Of a DNA stretch of 64,000 nt, positions 8,378 to 17,295 are shown in pieces. The notes beneath the pieces were generated by a model that saw only the letters and a list, made by a program, of their open reading frames with translations, was not told where the DNA came from and did not search any database. Source of the stretch: UTCFX2 sp963788145 (GTDB lineage: Bacteria > Chloroflexota > Anaerolineae > Anaerolineales > UBA4823); the NCBI GenBank assembly GCA_963788145.1, contig CAWBFQ010000003.1, forward strand, positions 620,001 to 684,000, in the 5' to 3' direction. Numbering within the stretch: position 1 is the stretch's first letter; the number at the start of each line of letters is the position of its first letter. The position numbers and the translations under genes are program-made.

Positions 8378-11111
8378 GTGTCAATACCCATTTTAGCTAC
8401 AAAATTGTTTATACCCCCACTGCGCCCCGACATAGTTCCCCGTCCCCGCCTGATCGAGCTGTTGAACGAGGGATTGCGCCGCAAACTGACTCTAATCTGC
8501 GCCTCTGCCGGTTTTGGCAAAACTACGCTAGTCAGCGAGTGGGCTGCTGGTTGTGAACAACCGGTTGCGTGGTTGTCACTGGAAGAAGGGGATAACGATC
8601 CTGCGCGCTTTCTGAGTTACATCGTCGCTGCTATGCAGACCATAGAAGCGAATATTGGAGTGGGGATGTCTGGGGCGCTTCAGAATCCTCAACTGCCGTC
8701 GATCGAATTGCTGTTGACATCCCTGCTGAATGAAATCGCGGTTATCCCGGACCGTTTCATCCTTGTCCTGGATGATTACCATCTAATCGATTCGCAGCCG
8801 GTTGATCAAGCCCTCGCCTTTCTGCTCGATCATCTGCCGCCGCAGATGCACCTGGTCATTGCTAGCCGCGAGGATCCACCTCTGCCCTTAGCCCGCTACC
8901 GAGCCCGGGGCCAATTGGCCGAACTGCGCGCCGCAGACCTGCGTTTCACTCCCTCCGAAGCCGCTGAATTTCTCAACCAGGTGATGGGCTTGAACCTCTC
9001 TGCGGAAAACATCTCCGCGCTGGAAGCCCGCACCGAAGGCTGGATCGCTGGTCTGCAATTGGCGGCACTGTCCATGCAGGGACGGGAAGACAGCGCCAGT
9101 TTTATCCAGGCTTTCACCGGCAGTCATCGTTTTGTGCTGGATTATCTGGCAGAGGAGGTGCTTCAACGCCAGCCTGAACCTATTCGCAATTTCTTGCTGC
9201 AAACTTCCATCCTCGACCGGTTTTGCGCGGCACTGTGCAATGCAGTCACGGAGCGGCATGACGGCAAGGAGACACTGGATATTCTAGAACGCAGCAACCT
9301 GTTTCTCATTCCACTGGACGACAAGCGCCAATGGCATCGATACCACCGTCTCTTCGCCGATGTTTTGCAAATGCACTTGATGGAGTCGCAGCATGATCTC
9401 GTAACTGCCCTGTATTCGCGGGCAAGCGCGTGGTGTGAGCAGAACGGTTTGCGAGCTGATGCAATCCGACATGCGCTGGCCGCCAGGGATTTCGCGCGAG
9501 CCGCGGATCTGATCGAGTTGGCATTTCCAGCCATGAGCCGCAACCGTCAGTTCGTTACTTTGCTGGGCTGGCTAAAGTTGCTACCCGACGAGGTGATTCG
9601 CGTTAGGCCTGTACTCAGTACTGAGTATGCCTTGGTGTCAATGTCTTGCGGCGAGAACAAGAGCGTGGAGCCTTGGTTACGGAACGCCGAACGGTGGTTG
9701 TATACGACAGCTGACATGCGCGAGCAACCTGAAATCCCCGGCGGCGGGGATGGTCATCATAGACGAAGATGAATTTCGTCGTGTGCCGGGTATGATCGCC
9801 CTAATCCGTGCGGGGCAGGCTCTAGGCCGGGGTGATATGCCCGAGGCTGTGAAAAACGCGCGAAAGGTGCTCGATCTCGCACCAGAGGATGCCCATCTGA
9901 TGCTCGGTGGGGCAGCCTCGCAACTGGGACTCGTTGCATGGGCGAACGGGGATCTCGATTCCGCCCGCACCATGACTGCCGATGGGCTGGAGAATGTGCG
10001 GCGAGCCGGGTACATTTCACCCGCCATCGGCGGTTCCATTGTCCTGGCGGATATACAGATAGCGCAAGGCTGTCTCCATGAAGCAATGACCACCTATGAG
10101 CGGGGATTGCAGTGGGCAATTAGACCAGGCGCGCCGGTCCTGCAGGGCGCTGCAGATATGCAGGTGGGCATGAGCAACCTTCACTATGAACACAACGACC
10201 TGAAGACCGCCACGCAACTCCTGCTCACAAGCCAGGCTCTGGGTGAGTTTGCCGCGTTACCGCAAAACCCGTATCGCTGGCGCGCGGCGATGGCGCGCAT
10301 CCGGGAGGCTCAAGGCGATCTAGAAGGCACGCTCGACCTGCTCGACCAGGCTGAGCGCCTATACGATGGCGCCTTTTCCCCGAATGTGCGTCCGGTCTCG
10401 ACGCGAAAGACACGGGTGTGGTTGTCCCAGGGTCGGTTGGGTGAAGCCCTGGGCTGGGCGCGTGAGAAGGGACTGTCCATTGAAAACGAACTTAGCTACC
10501 TACACGAGTTCGATCACATCACTCTGGCCAGGGTGCTCCTGGCCCTCTATCAAAACGACCATGAAGACAGCTCAATTCAAGATGCAATGGCGCTGCTGGA
10601 GCGTCTGCTGAAAGCAGCGGAAGAACGCAGAGGGAAGGGAAGCGTGATCGAAGTCCTGGTATTGCAGGCGATTGCGTATCACGCGCAAGGTGACCTCCCT
10701 GCTGCTCTTTTGCCTTTACAACACGCCATTGCGTTGGCCGAGCCGGAGGGCTACGTCCGCATGTTTCTTGACGAAGGCTCAAGCATGATGCAGCTGCTCC
10801 GCAAAGCTTCCGCGCTTAAGTTCATGCCGGATTATATTGGTAAGTTACTGGCTGCATTTGATGCTGAGAAGTGGGCAAGCGTAGATAAATCTGATTCACA
10901 CCCTGCCCAAGCCCTTATCGAACCATTAAGCCAACGCGAGTTAGAAATATTAAAGCTCATAGCCCAGGGACTCTCGAATAGGGAGATTGGCGCACGGCTC
11001 TTCCTTGCCCTGGACACGGTCAAAGGGCATAACCGTAAAATTTTTGATAAACTGCAGGTTCAAAGACGTACTGAAGCGATAGCCCGCGCCCGCGAACTGG
11101 GCTTGATCTAA
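8378..11111 (+). CDS. MalT-like LuxR-family regulator (copy 2, one frame break)
   Basis: Paralogue of 2721, about 910 residues when read across a break at 9733-9747. The first frame ends after ERWLYTTADMREQPEIPGGG; the next frame takes over at AAGMVIIDEDEFRRVPGMIAL. The break lies in a GC-rich run (CCCCGGCGGCGGGG). Walker A (SAGFGKTT) and Walker B (FILVLDDYHL) are intact, as are the TPR-like middle and the LuxR HTH at the end (PLSQRELEILKLIAQGLSNREIGARL). The HTH recognition region differs strongly from copy 1, so the two probably bind different sites. The start is GTG 8378, giving MSIPILATKLFIPPLRP, the family beginning. It heads module 2. Confidence 0.88.
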
Positions 11112-11210
11112 GCGTCAATCTCCCCCATATTTTTACTCAATAATTCAGAACAACACTCCGACCCACACTAAAGTGTCTTTTCAATAACACTGATGTGGAG
11201 GATATTATCC

Positions 11211-11549
11211 TTGTACATTGAACAAATGGTACGGGCTGTAATGAGCGACCATAACAGGTACAAGGTGATGTCAAACGAACTCGAACCCAAGCCAACTCCA
11301 AGTCAATCCATGGTCTATCAGATCAGGATCAAAGGCCACCTGGACTACCAATGGACAGACTGGTTTGAGGGCCTGATCATCACGTTGGAGGAGGACGGCG
11401 ACACACTTCTAACCGGCCCGGTGGTTGACCAGGCCGCGCTGCATGGCTTGCTCAAAAAAGTCCGTGATTTAGGAATGCCATTGGTCTCGGTCAATCGGGT
11501 CCAATCCAAAGAAACTCATCCATATCGTTCAAAAAAGGAAAAAAAATGA
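11211..11549 (+). CDS. Small module protein, copy 2
   Basis: Soluble protein with the core VYQIRIKGHLDYQWTDWF...LEEDGDTLLTGPVVDQAALHGLLKKVRDLGMPLVS, a close paralogue of 5588. The stop TGA overlaps the next ATG (ATGA at 11546), so the two products are translationally coupled. The start is uncertain: the frame is open from ATG 11193; TTG 11211 has GGAGG nine bases upstream and is used here; ATG 11241 and 11268 are also possible, the last giving a length like copy 1. No known domain; the acidic LEEDG loop and the LLKKVRDLG helix are the most conserved parts. Function unknown. Confidence 0.72.
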   Translation: MYIEQMVRAVMSDHNRYKVMSNELEPKPTPSQSMVYQIRIKGHLDYQWTDWFEGLIITLEEDGDTLLTGPVVDQAALHGLLKKVRDLGMPLVSVNRVQSKETHPYRSKKEKK

Positions 11550-12271
11550 ATACAAACAGAAAGACAGCAATAATTGTGGGGATATTATTTATTCTTGGAT
11601 TTGCAGGCGCATTCGGCCCTGTGATGGTGAAACCCATCCTGGATGACCCAATGTATCTTGCTAGAATATTCGAGAACCAAAACACGGTGATGATAGGAGT
11701 GCTTGCTCAATTAATTATGGCGCTCGCGTGTGCAGGCATCGCGATTGGCTTGTATCCGATCTTAAAAAAGGATAATGAAGCCCTGGCGCTTGGCGCGGTT
11801 GGGTTTCGGCTGATCGAGAACATATTCCAGATCGTTGCCGCGCTCGCGCTGCTCTCATTGTTGACATTAAGCCAGGAATCTGTAAAAGCAGACGCTCTTT
11901 CTGTTTCCGCTTTTCAAGCCGCAGGCGCTTCACTGCACGCAATTCATTTTTGGTCGGCCCTGGTGCTGGCGCACTTCGGTTTTTGCCTCGGAGCCCTGAT
12001 GTACTATTATGTATTTTTTCGATCAAACCTCATTCCAAGATGGCTGTCGGGTTGGGGCATCGTTGCGATCCTAATGCATTTGACTGGAGCCGTCATTACG
12101 ATGTTCACCCAAATTGATCCCTTTTCGACGTCAACTTTCCTGTTGAGCATCCCGATCGGCTTGAATGAGCTGGTTCTGGCAGGCTGGCTGATCGTAAAAG
12201 GATTCAATCCGACGGCAGTCACTTCCCACGCTGCGAAGACCGCGGCGAATAAGCTGTTGAGCGCGGCATAG
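11546..12271 (+). CDS. DUF4386-family membrane protein
   Basis: A 241-residue protein with about seven membrane segments. DUF4386 hallmarks are visible: the N-terminal RKTAIIVGILFILGF helix, ALACAGIAIGLYPILKK, LALGAVGFRLIE, FCLGALMYYYVFFRSNLIPRWLSGWG and the closing LAGWLIVKGFNP. Start coupled by ATGA to the small protein, with AAAGGAAA just upstream. It is similar over its whole length to 12388 and more distantly to 13670, pointing to serial duplication. The biochemical role of DUF4386 is unknown. Confidence 0.85.
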   Translation: MNTNRKTAIIVGILFILGFAGAFGPVMVKPILDDPMYLARIFENQNTVMIGVLAQLIMALACAGIAIGLYPILKKDNEALALGAVGFRLIENIFQIVAALALLSLLTLSQESVKADALSVSAFQAAGASLHAIHFWSALVLAHFGFCLGALMYYYVFFRSNLIPRWLSGWGIVAILMHLTGAVITMFTQIDPFSTSTFLLSIPIGLNELVLAGWLIVKGFNPTAVTSHAAKTAANKLLSAA

Positions 12272-12280
12272 AATTGCAAT

Positions 12281-12320
12281 ACAGGGTAGGGGGATGGCTG
12301 AAGACATCCCCCTACCCTGT
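12281..12320 (+). terminator. Strong hairpin without T tract
   Basis: Perfect 16-bp stem ACAGGGTAGGGGGATG / CATCCCCCTACCCTGT with an eight-base loop, nine bases after the DUF4386 stop. No run of T follows, so it may be an mRNA-stabilising or attenuating hairpin rather than a classical terminator. Confidence 0.5.
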
Positions 12321-12387
12321 CAAATCATAATGAGGCGTACGAGGTTTGTTTACGCCAAACTCAATCACAATAAAAAGGAGAATTAGA

Positions 12388-13107
12388 ATGGATACAACTC
12401 GAAAGATTGCAGTCATTACTGGTGTGCTTTTCATCCTTGCGACCCTCACAGGTCCCTTGCTGGCTACACCGCTCACACCGGATACAACCGGCACGGATTA
12501 CATCGCCCGGTTCTCTGCACAGCCGAACCAGGTGGCTGGAGGGGTGTTATTCTGGATCATCAGCGCTTTTACAGGCGCCGGCATCGCCATCGCGATGTAT
12601 CCGGTCCTGAAGGAGCGGAATACGGGTCTCGCCCTTGGATCTGTTATCTTCAGGGCTATTGAGGCGTCTTTTTACCTGGTCGGCAAGGTGATCCTGCTGT
12701 CGCTGCTGACACTCGGCCAGCAGTATAGGACCGCGGGAGTTGCTGATCGTACGTTGCTTCAGGCTATCGGCAATTTGTTGGTGAGCGTATGGGAGAACGC
12801 CGCGTTGGTGGCGGTGTTCGCCTTTTGCGTGGGTGCATTTATGTACTACTACCTGTTTTTCCAATCACGGCTCATTCCCCGTTGGTTGTCGGGATTCGGT
12901 ATCGTCGCGATCATCCTGATGATGACGGCTTGTGTGTTGGCTTTGTTCAGCGGTAACCGGATTACCAGCTATATTCCTTTGGCTGCTCCCATCGCCGTGC
13001 AAGAAATTGTCCTGGGTGTTTGGCTGATCGTTAAAGGATTCAATCCGTTAGTGAGTGCTTCCAAGTCTGGGAAAACGGAAACGAGCGAATTGTTGAGGGC
13101 GGCATAG
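12388..13107 (+). CDS. DUF4386-family membrane protein, second copy
   Basis: A 239-residue protein starting MDTTRKIAVITGVLFILATLTGP, with AAGGAG eight bases before ATG 12388 (the longer frame from 12346 is not needed). It shares the DUF4386 signature with its neighbour: TGAGIAIAMYPVLKERN, LALGSVIFRAIEA, FCVGAFMYYYLFFQSRLIPRWLSGFG and LGVWLIVKGFNP. About seven membrane helices. It is bracketed by two strong hairpins (12281-12320 and 13120-13155). Function unknown. Confidence 0.85.
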   Translation: MDTTRKIAVITGVLFILATLTGPLLATPLTPDTTGTDYIARFSAQPNQVAGGVLFWIISAFTGAGIAIAMYPVLKERNTGLALGSVIFRAIEASFYLVGKVILLSLLTLGQQYRTAGVADRTLLQAIGNLLVSVWENAALVAVFAFCVGAFMYYYLFFQSRLIPRWLSGFGIVAIILMMTACVLALFSGNRITSYIPLAAPIAVQEIVLGVWLIVKGFNPLVSASKSGKTETSELLRAA

Positions 13108-13119
13108 ATCGGGAATATG

Positions 13120-13155
13120 GGGTTTCAGGGAGGGCTGAGACCCTCCCTGAAACCC
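13120..13155 (+). terminator. Second strong hairpin without T tract
   Basis: Perfect 15-bp stem GGGTTTCAGGGAGGG / CCCTCCCTGAAACCC with a six-base loop CTGAGA, 13 bases after the second DUF4386 gene. Sequence unrelated to the 12281 hairpin but same size, position and lack of a T tract. Confidence 0.5.
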
Positions 13156-13232
13156 TCCTCTCTCAGCAACACGAGAATGCTCGTGGAATGGACCGAAAAA
13201 GACAACACAACCCATCACAAGGAGAAAGCCAA

Positions 13233-13673
13233 ATGTTAAAAAAAGGTTCAATGGTTCTTTCAATATGGTGCGTCATCAATTTTGCACTCGCCTTCATCAT
13301 ATTGAGCTATGTCATCGTTCTCAAACAGAACTCCCCAATTTTGCAAGTGGCTTCTTTTTCAGAAGCTGAAATTGCCAGCCTTGGCGCCAAGACCATTGCC
13401 GCGCTCAATTGTTTTACGATCCTGTACAACTCCTGCTCGCTGATGGTCTCAGTGCTGACCTGGTCGCTTATCCGCAAGAACCTGGTTGCGGTGAAAAATC
13501 GGGCATTCTGGACGCTTGGTTGGTCGTGATCGGGTTTGTTGAAGCTGATGGCTTTTCTCGCTTCCTCATACATTGGAAATGGACGCTGGCAGGTGAATGT
13601 TGTTCAAACCGTTCTTTACTTGGCAGGGATTTGCCTGTCGGGATTTTCAATTTTCAAAGGAGAAAGAAAATGA
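13233..13673 (+). CDS. Four-helix membrane protein, frame broken twice
   Basis: Starts at ATG 13233 (MLKKGSMVLSIWCVINFALAF) with AAGGAG upstream. The frame stops early at 13529, but the same frame resumes with LASSYIGNGRWQVNVVQTVLYLAGICLSGFSIFKGERK and ends at TGA 13673, which overlaps the next ATG (ATGA). Between roughly 13512 and 13550 a fitting stretch (WLVVIGFVEADGF) lies in another frame. One inserted and one deleted base would restore a protein of about 146 residues with four membrane segments. The family resembles small integral membrane proteins often beside DUF4386 genes; I have no name for it. Confidence 0.6.
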
Positions 13674-14357
13674 TATCAATTAATAAGATCGCTAGAACCG
13701 CTGGTTTGCTTTACCTGCTTTATGTGCTCACCTCGGTCATCGCAAATGTATTCGGAAAATTTGTGTTCGTTGAAGCGCCGGTCACTGTCAACCACATCCT
13801 GACCCATGCAACGCAGTTCCGCATCGGTTTTGTCATCAACCTCTTCTCGGTCGTTTTTTTCCTAATAGCAGCCTGGGCTTTGTATGTGCTGTTGAAACCG
13901 GTGAATAAAGACCTGGCGTTGCTTTTCCTGTTATTCAATGTTGCCGGTTTTGCGGTCTGGTTATTCAGCTCGCTTTGCCTGTTTGCCAGTCTGGTGATCT
14001 TGAACGGGCCAGAAGCCATCAAAGCCTTCCAGCCGGATCAACTGCAGGCGCTGGCGGTGTTTTTCTTCGGTTTATATAAAACCGGCGTCGTTATTGCTCA
14101 GGTGCCGTACGGGGTCTGGCTCTTTCCACTCGGTTACCTGGTCCTTAAATCGGGATTTCTGCCAAAGATCATCGGCATGCTGTTGATCGCGGACGGCATT
14201 TGTCAATTCGTGTATGTCTGCCAGCGCTTGATCTTCCCGGACTCTCGGGATCATCGCTTATCCCTGTCTGGTGATCAGTTTTATTGCAGAGGTTTCCCTG
14301 GCTTTGTGGCTTTCCATCAAGGCAGTGAAACCCCGGTTATCAGTGAATCCTGAATAA
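13670..14357 (+). CDS. DUF4386-family membrane protein, third copy (C-terminal frame break)
   Basis: Starts MISINKIARTAGLLYLLYVLTSVIANVFG, with AAAGGAGAA upstream and ATGA coupling to the previous gene. DUF4386-like helices follow: FRIGFVINLFSVVFFLIAAW, the YVLLKPVNKDLALLFLLFNV turn, and GVWLFPLGYLVLKSGFLPKIIG. As read the frame degenerates after FVYVCQRLIFP. One base near 14236-14250 switches to a better frame (LGIIAYPCLVISFIAEVSLALWLSIKAVKP) that ends at TAA 14357, giving about 229 residues. Function unknown. Confidence 0.75.
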
Positions 14358-14371
14358 AGAAAAGAGAAAAG

Positions 14372-14846
14372 ATGAAAAACTCAAAAGGAATCTGGAAAAA
14401 GGCATTCGTACTGACCCTGGTGGGAGGCCTGGCCTTCTGGCTGGCAAACTTCGCGATTTCGCGAACCCCCATCGCGGCGGAATACAGGGCTGCCATGTCC
14501 ATTTCTTATTATCCAATGCTGCTTGAATCCTTGATCGGCGGCTTGATCATTGGATTGTGGGTCAGTTATCCTTTGCTGCGCTTCTTTGACAGGATCCCGA
14601 GTAAAGGATCCAATCCTGAAATCAGTCATCCTAAGCTCGATTGTGCTGGTCATCGTCACGATCCTGCTCGGAGGTCCTTCAAGTTTTTACGCAACAAATA
14701 ATGTCTTGCGGTACTTCATCATCGGCACAGTATTTAACGTGATCCGGATCACTGCTCTTGGAATCGCGATAGGCTATGTGTGTAAAAGGCAGTACAGGGA
14801 AATCAATCCATCTGTAGTTGCAGCGAAACCTGCCGGGTTGGAATAA
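14372..14846 (+). CDS. Membrane protein with a +1 frame break at AAA-G
   Basis: N-terminal part MKNSKGIWKKAFVLTLVGGLAFWLANFAISRTPIAAEYR... through LRFFDRIPSK lies in one frame. The C-terminal part KDPILKSVILSSIVLVIVTILLGG...LGIAIGYVCKRQYREINP lies in the +1 frame, closing at TAA 14846. Together about 157 residues with four membrane segments. The switch falls at the AAA-G of the Lys codon following IPS. The gene at 14858 is a paralogue and breaks at the same codon. ATG 14372 has AAGAGAAAAG before it. Unknown family; no active-site motif seen. Confidence 0.6.
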
Positions 14847-14857
14847 GGAAGACAGCC

Positions 14858-15296
14858 ATGGAAACCAGGGTCACAGGTCAAAGCAAAGCGCAGGCTTCTC
14901 GCGAGTTCTCAAAGAAACTGCTTTAAGTTGGCTGGCAGCGGGAGGCGCAGCCTTCTGGATCACTGACTTCGTAATCGCAGTTTCCCCCATCGCCTGCGGA
15001 GTATAAAGCCGCCTTCTCGATCTCTTCGCTGCCGGTGGCTCTGGTTGAAGCGTTGGCTGGCGGTCTGGTGATCGCATTCTGCGTCAGTTATTTCCTGCTT
15101 CGTTTCTTTGACAGGATTCCCGGCAAAGAATCCTATCTACAAGGCATTGATCCTTAGCTTTGTGCCATGGTCAATTATCGAGGTCCTTTCAGCGCTTGGA
15201 AACCCGGCACATGCCTCCGTCTACCTTTTGCTTGACACAGGAATGAATGCTCCAAGGTTTCTTGCCCTTGGATTGGTTGATTGGCTATTTATTTGA
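14858..15296 (+). pseudogene. Paralogue of 14372 with three frame breaks
   Basis: Starts at ATG 14858 (METRVTGQSKAQASREF). Similarity to the preceding gene continues through three frames: ETALSWLAAGGAAFWITDFVIAVSPIA, then AEYKAAFSISSLPVALVEALAGGLVIAFCVSYFLLRFFDRIPGK, then NPIYKALILSFVPW...LLLDTGMNAPRFLALGLV. Breaks lie near 14915, 14993 and 15126. Restored, it would be a four-span protein of about 145 residues. Three breaks in 440 bases suggest either decay or a poor stretch of assembly; the residues between breaks are still membrane-like and conserved, which argues for recent or artefactual damage. Called a pseudogene provisionally. Confidence 0.5.
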
Positions 15297-15321
15297 TAAG
15301 CAAAACAGAAAGGTCCAACTA

Positions 15322-16318
15322 ATGAAAGCAATTATCTGCCCCAGATACGGTTCACCGGATGTTCTTCAACTCCGGGAGGTGGCGAAACCAGTCTCCGCAA
15401 GAGGACGAGGTGTTGATCAAAATTCATGCAGCCTCTCTCAATTCGCGTGACTTACGCATGCTGCGGGCAAATCCGTTTTTTATGCGACTGATGCCTGGTG
15501 GTCTTTTCCGTCCCAAAAACAAGATCCTCGGGAGCTGATGTAGCCGGGCGAGTCGAGGCAATTGGTGATAACGTCAAGCAGTTTAAGCCAGGCGATGAAG
15601 TCTTCGGGTACTTACCCAGTGCAACCGGTCGTGGCACCTTTGCCGAGTATGTGTGCGCCAGGGAAAATCTAATCACGCTGAAACCTGCCAATCTAACGTT
15701 CGAGCAGGCTGCGGCTGTACCTGTGGCGGCGATGACTGCCTTGCAGGGTTTGCGCGACAATGGAAACATTCAGCCAGGGCAAAAGGTTTTGATTCAATGG
15801 CGCCTCTGGTGGAGTTGGAACTTTTGCCGTGCAGATTGCCAAGGCGTTTGGAGCGGAAGTGACTGCGGTGTGCAGCACGAGGAATCTGGAAATGGTGCGC
15901 TCGATTGGGGCAGATCACGTCATCGATTACAATAAAGAAGATTTCACCAAAAACAGGGCAGCAGTACGACCTGATCCTGGCTGTGAATGGATATCATCCG
16001 ATTTCAGATTATCTACTTGCATTAAAACCGGAGGGAAGCTATGTTGTCGCTGGCGGCTCGATGTTTCAACTCGCCCAGGCGGCGAGCAATAGGAAAAGAG
16101 TTTCCAAGACCGGGAGCCAGAAAATATTTATCGCATCGCTGGTGCAAAGCCAAAAAGATCTGATCTTTATTAAAGAACTCCTTGAATCCGGGAAAATCAT
16201 GCCGGTTATCGATGGATGTTACCCAATAAGCAAAACTGCTGAAGCTTTCTGGTATTTTGAGAAAGTACATCCCAGGGGAAAAGTCGTCATAAGCGTGGGA
16301 AGTATCCCTGTCGGTTAA
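15322..16318 (+). pseudogene. Zinc-less MDR oxidoreductase, module 2 (four frame breaks)
   Basis: Paralogue of 7360. Pieces in successive frames: MKAIICPRYGSPDVLQLREVAKP; SPQEDEVLIKIHAASLNSRDL...NKILG; ADVAGRVEAIGDNVKQFKPGDEVFGYLPS...GQKVLI; GASGGVGTFAVQIAKAFGAEVTAVCST...IDYNKEDFTK; then GQQYDLILAVNGYHP to the end (VVISVGSIPVG). Breaks fall near 15393, 15532 (in GGG), 15795 and 15950 (in a run of A). With these repaired the protein is about 330 residues, with the GASGGVG nucleotide motif and the family C-terminus intact. GAAAGG precedes ATG 15322. It closes module 2 as 7360 closes module 1. Substrate unknown; whether it is functional depends on whether the breaks are real. Confidence 0.7.
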
Positions 16319-16415
16319 TCCCGTCTACCTGCGATTCATACCAAAGGCGCACAGATATGTTAGAAACTCCCTCGAATTCTAAGAATATGTCTTCAGCTGC
16401 GCACTGGGCTAATGA

Positions 16416-16446
16416 AAAACCAGAGCCGAAGGACTCTCGGTTTCTT
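16416..16446 (-). terminator. Likely terminator of the initiator tRNA gene
   Basis: Read on the minus strand, AACCGAGAG and CTCTGGTT pair with one bulged G and are followed by five T. It lies just beyond the tRNA 3' end. It could also end transcription from module 2 on the plus strand. Confidence 0.45.
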
Positions 16447-16451
16447 TATAG

Positions 16452-16524
16452 TAGCGGGGCTCAGATTTCGAACTGAGGACCTTCGGGTTATGAGCCCGAC
16501 GAGCTGCCACTGCTCCACCCCGCA
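16452..16524 (-). tRNA. Initiator tRNA-fMet (CAT), one extra T-loop base
   Basis: Cloverleaf on the minus strand: acceptor 5' TGCGGGG and 3' CCCCGCT with an unpaired 1:72 position, D stem GAGC/GCTC, anticodon arm CGGG-CTCATAA-CCCG, T stem CTCAG/CTGAG, discriminator A. The three G:C pairs of the anticodon stem plus the 1:72 mismatch are initiator hallmarks. CCA is not encoded. The T loop reads TTCGAAAT, eight bases instead of seven, because of one A too many, which may be a sequencing error. Confidence 0.92.
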
Positions 16525-16643
16525 ACGGGTATTTGCGCGCCTTTTTTCAAGGCGGACGTCATTGTATCATGGCCTCAAAACCCCGTCAAGTCAAGCTAAA
16601 TGGGGTTTTGGCGTCTGCAGGTGAGAATTTTCTCAGCTTGCGC

Positions 16644-17000
16644 TCACTCCGGGTCGATGAACAGCAACAGCCAGCGATCCAGTTTGCTTGTCGCAATCTT
16701 CGTTCCGACAGGCGCTAACGCCGGAGTGGGTGTCGCTTGGACGGCTGCGATAGGGACTACCGGGATGTCTCCCGGACGCACCATGTGGTTTTCATAAGCC
16801 CATTGATACACCGCAGCTTCTGATGTGGCGTACGCAATCCTGCTCTCCAGGGCAGCTTTTGCGGCAGCTTTCGAATCTCGCTCAGCTTTTACCAACGCGT
16901 GCTCTGCAGTTAAGCGGCTTAAATCCGCTGACCTGCTATTGAAATCCATAACCAAGAAAGCCAATACTACCAACACTACGATCACGATCACATAACGCAT
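16644..17000 (-). CDS. FtsB/DivIC-like single-span coiled-coil protein
   Basis: A 118-residue protein: N-terminal membrane helix (YVIVIVVLVVLAFLVMDF, residues 3-20), an alanine/glutamate-rich coiled coil (about 25-60), then a short globular part AVYQWAYENHMVRPGDIPVVPI and a proline-rich linker. This plan matches the septum-formation initiator family (FtsB/DivIC) of the divisome, and in Chloroflexota such proteins often carry a similar 'R-x-GD-x-P-VVP' segment; the match is by architecture and recall, not alignment. It is followed on the same strand by the tRNA-fMet gene. TGGAGG lies ahead of the ATG at 17000. Confidence 0.55.
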   Translation of the reverse strand: MRYVIVIVVLVVLAFLVMDFNSRSADLSRLTAEHALVKAERDSKAAAKAALESRIAYATSEAAVYQWAYENHMVRPGDIPVVPIAAVQATPTPALAPVGTKIATSKLDRWLLLFIDPE

Positions 17001-17163
17001 CGTTGAGCCTCCACCATGATCTTACCAAAACCTAGCCTCATGTGCAAGTCCAAAAAACATCGCTAGCGATACTCCTAAAATATTTGGACTCCAACCACGC
17101 GGGTGCATCTTCCATACCAGATGAATGCCCAGATTATTCCAATTCGTCTCAAAAAAAATATGG

Positions 17164-17191
17164 TTGACATGACCAATAAACGCAGTACAAT
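17164..17191 (+). promoter_or_regulatory. Sigma70-type promoter for the GNAT-GyrI-toroid operon
   Basis: TTGACA (17164-17169), a 16-base spacer and TACAAT (17186-17191). The predicted start near 17198 gives a leader of about 98 bases before ATG 17296, which has AAAGGA as Shine-Dalgarno. This is the best full -35/-10 pair in the window. Confidence 0.6.
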
Positions 17192-17295
17192 TGTTCTATA
17201 TTCATAAATTTTACCTTTTAGGAATTGACCTTTCGCATGGCGATCCACTTGTGTGGGAAGGACAGGATAAACAAAGTAACTGAAAGGATAGCAGT

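Noticed and set aside
9627..9735. Independent start for the second half of MalT-like copy 2
   Set aside because: The frame opens inside the first half without a ribosome site, and its first residues do not match the family. Homology begins only after the break, so it is one broken gene.
11112..11192. Small hairpin ACACT-AA-AGTGT followed by TTTT as terminator of MalT-like copy 2
   Set aside because: Only five pairs with a two-base loop, too weak to call.
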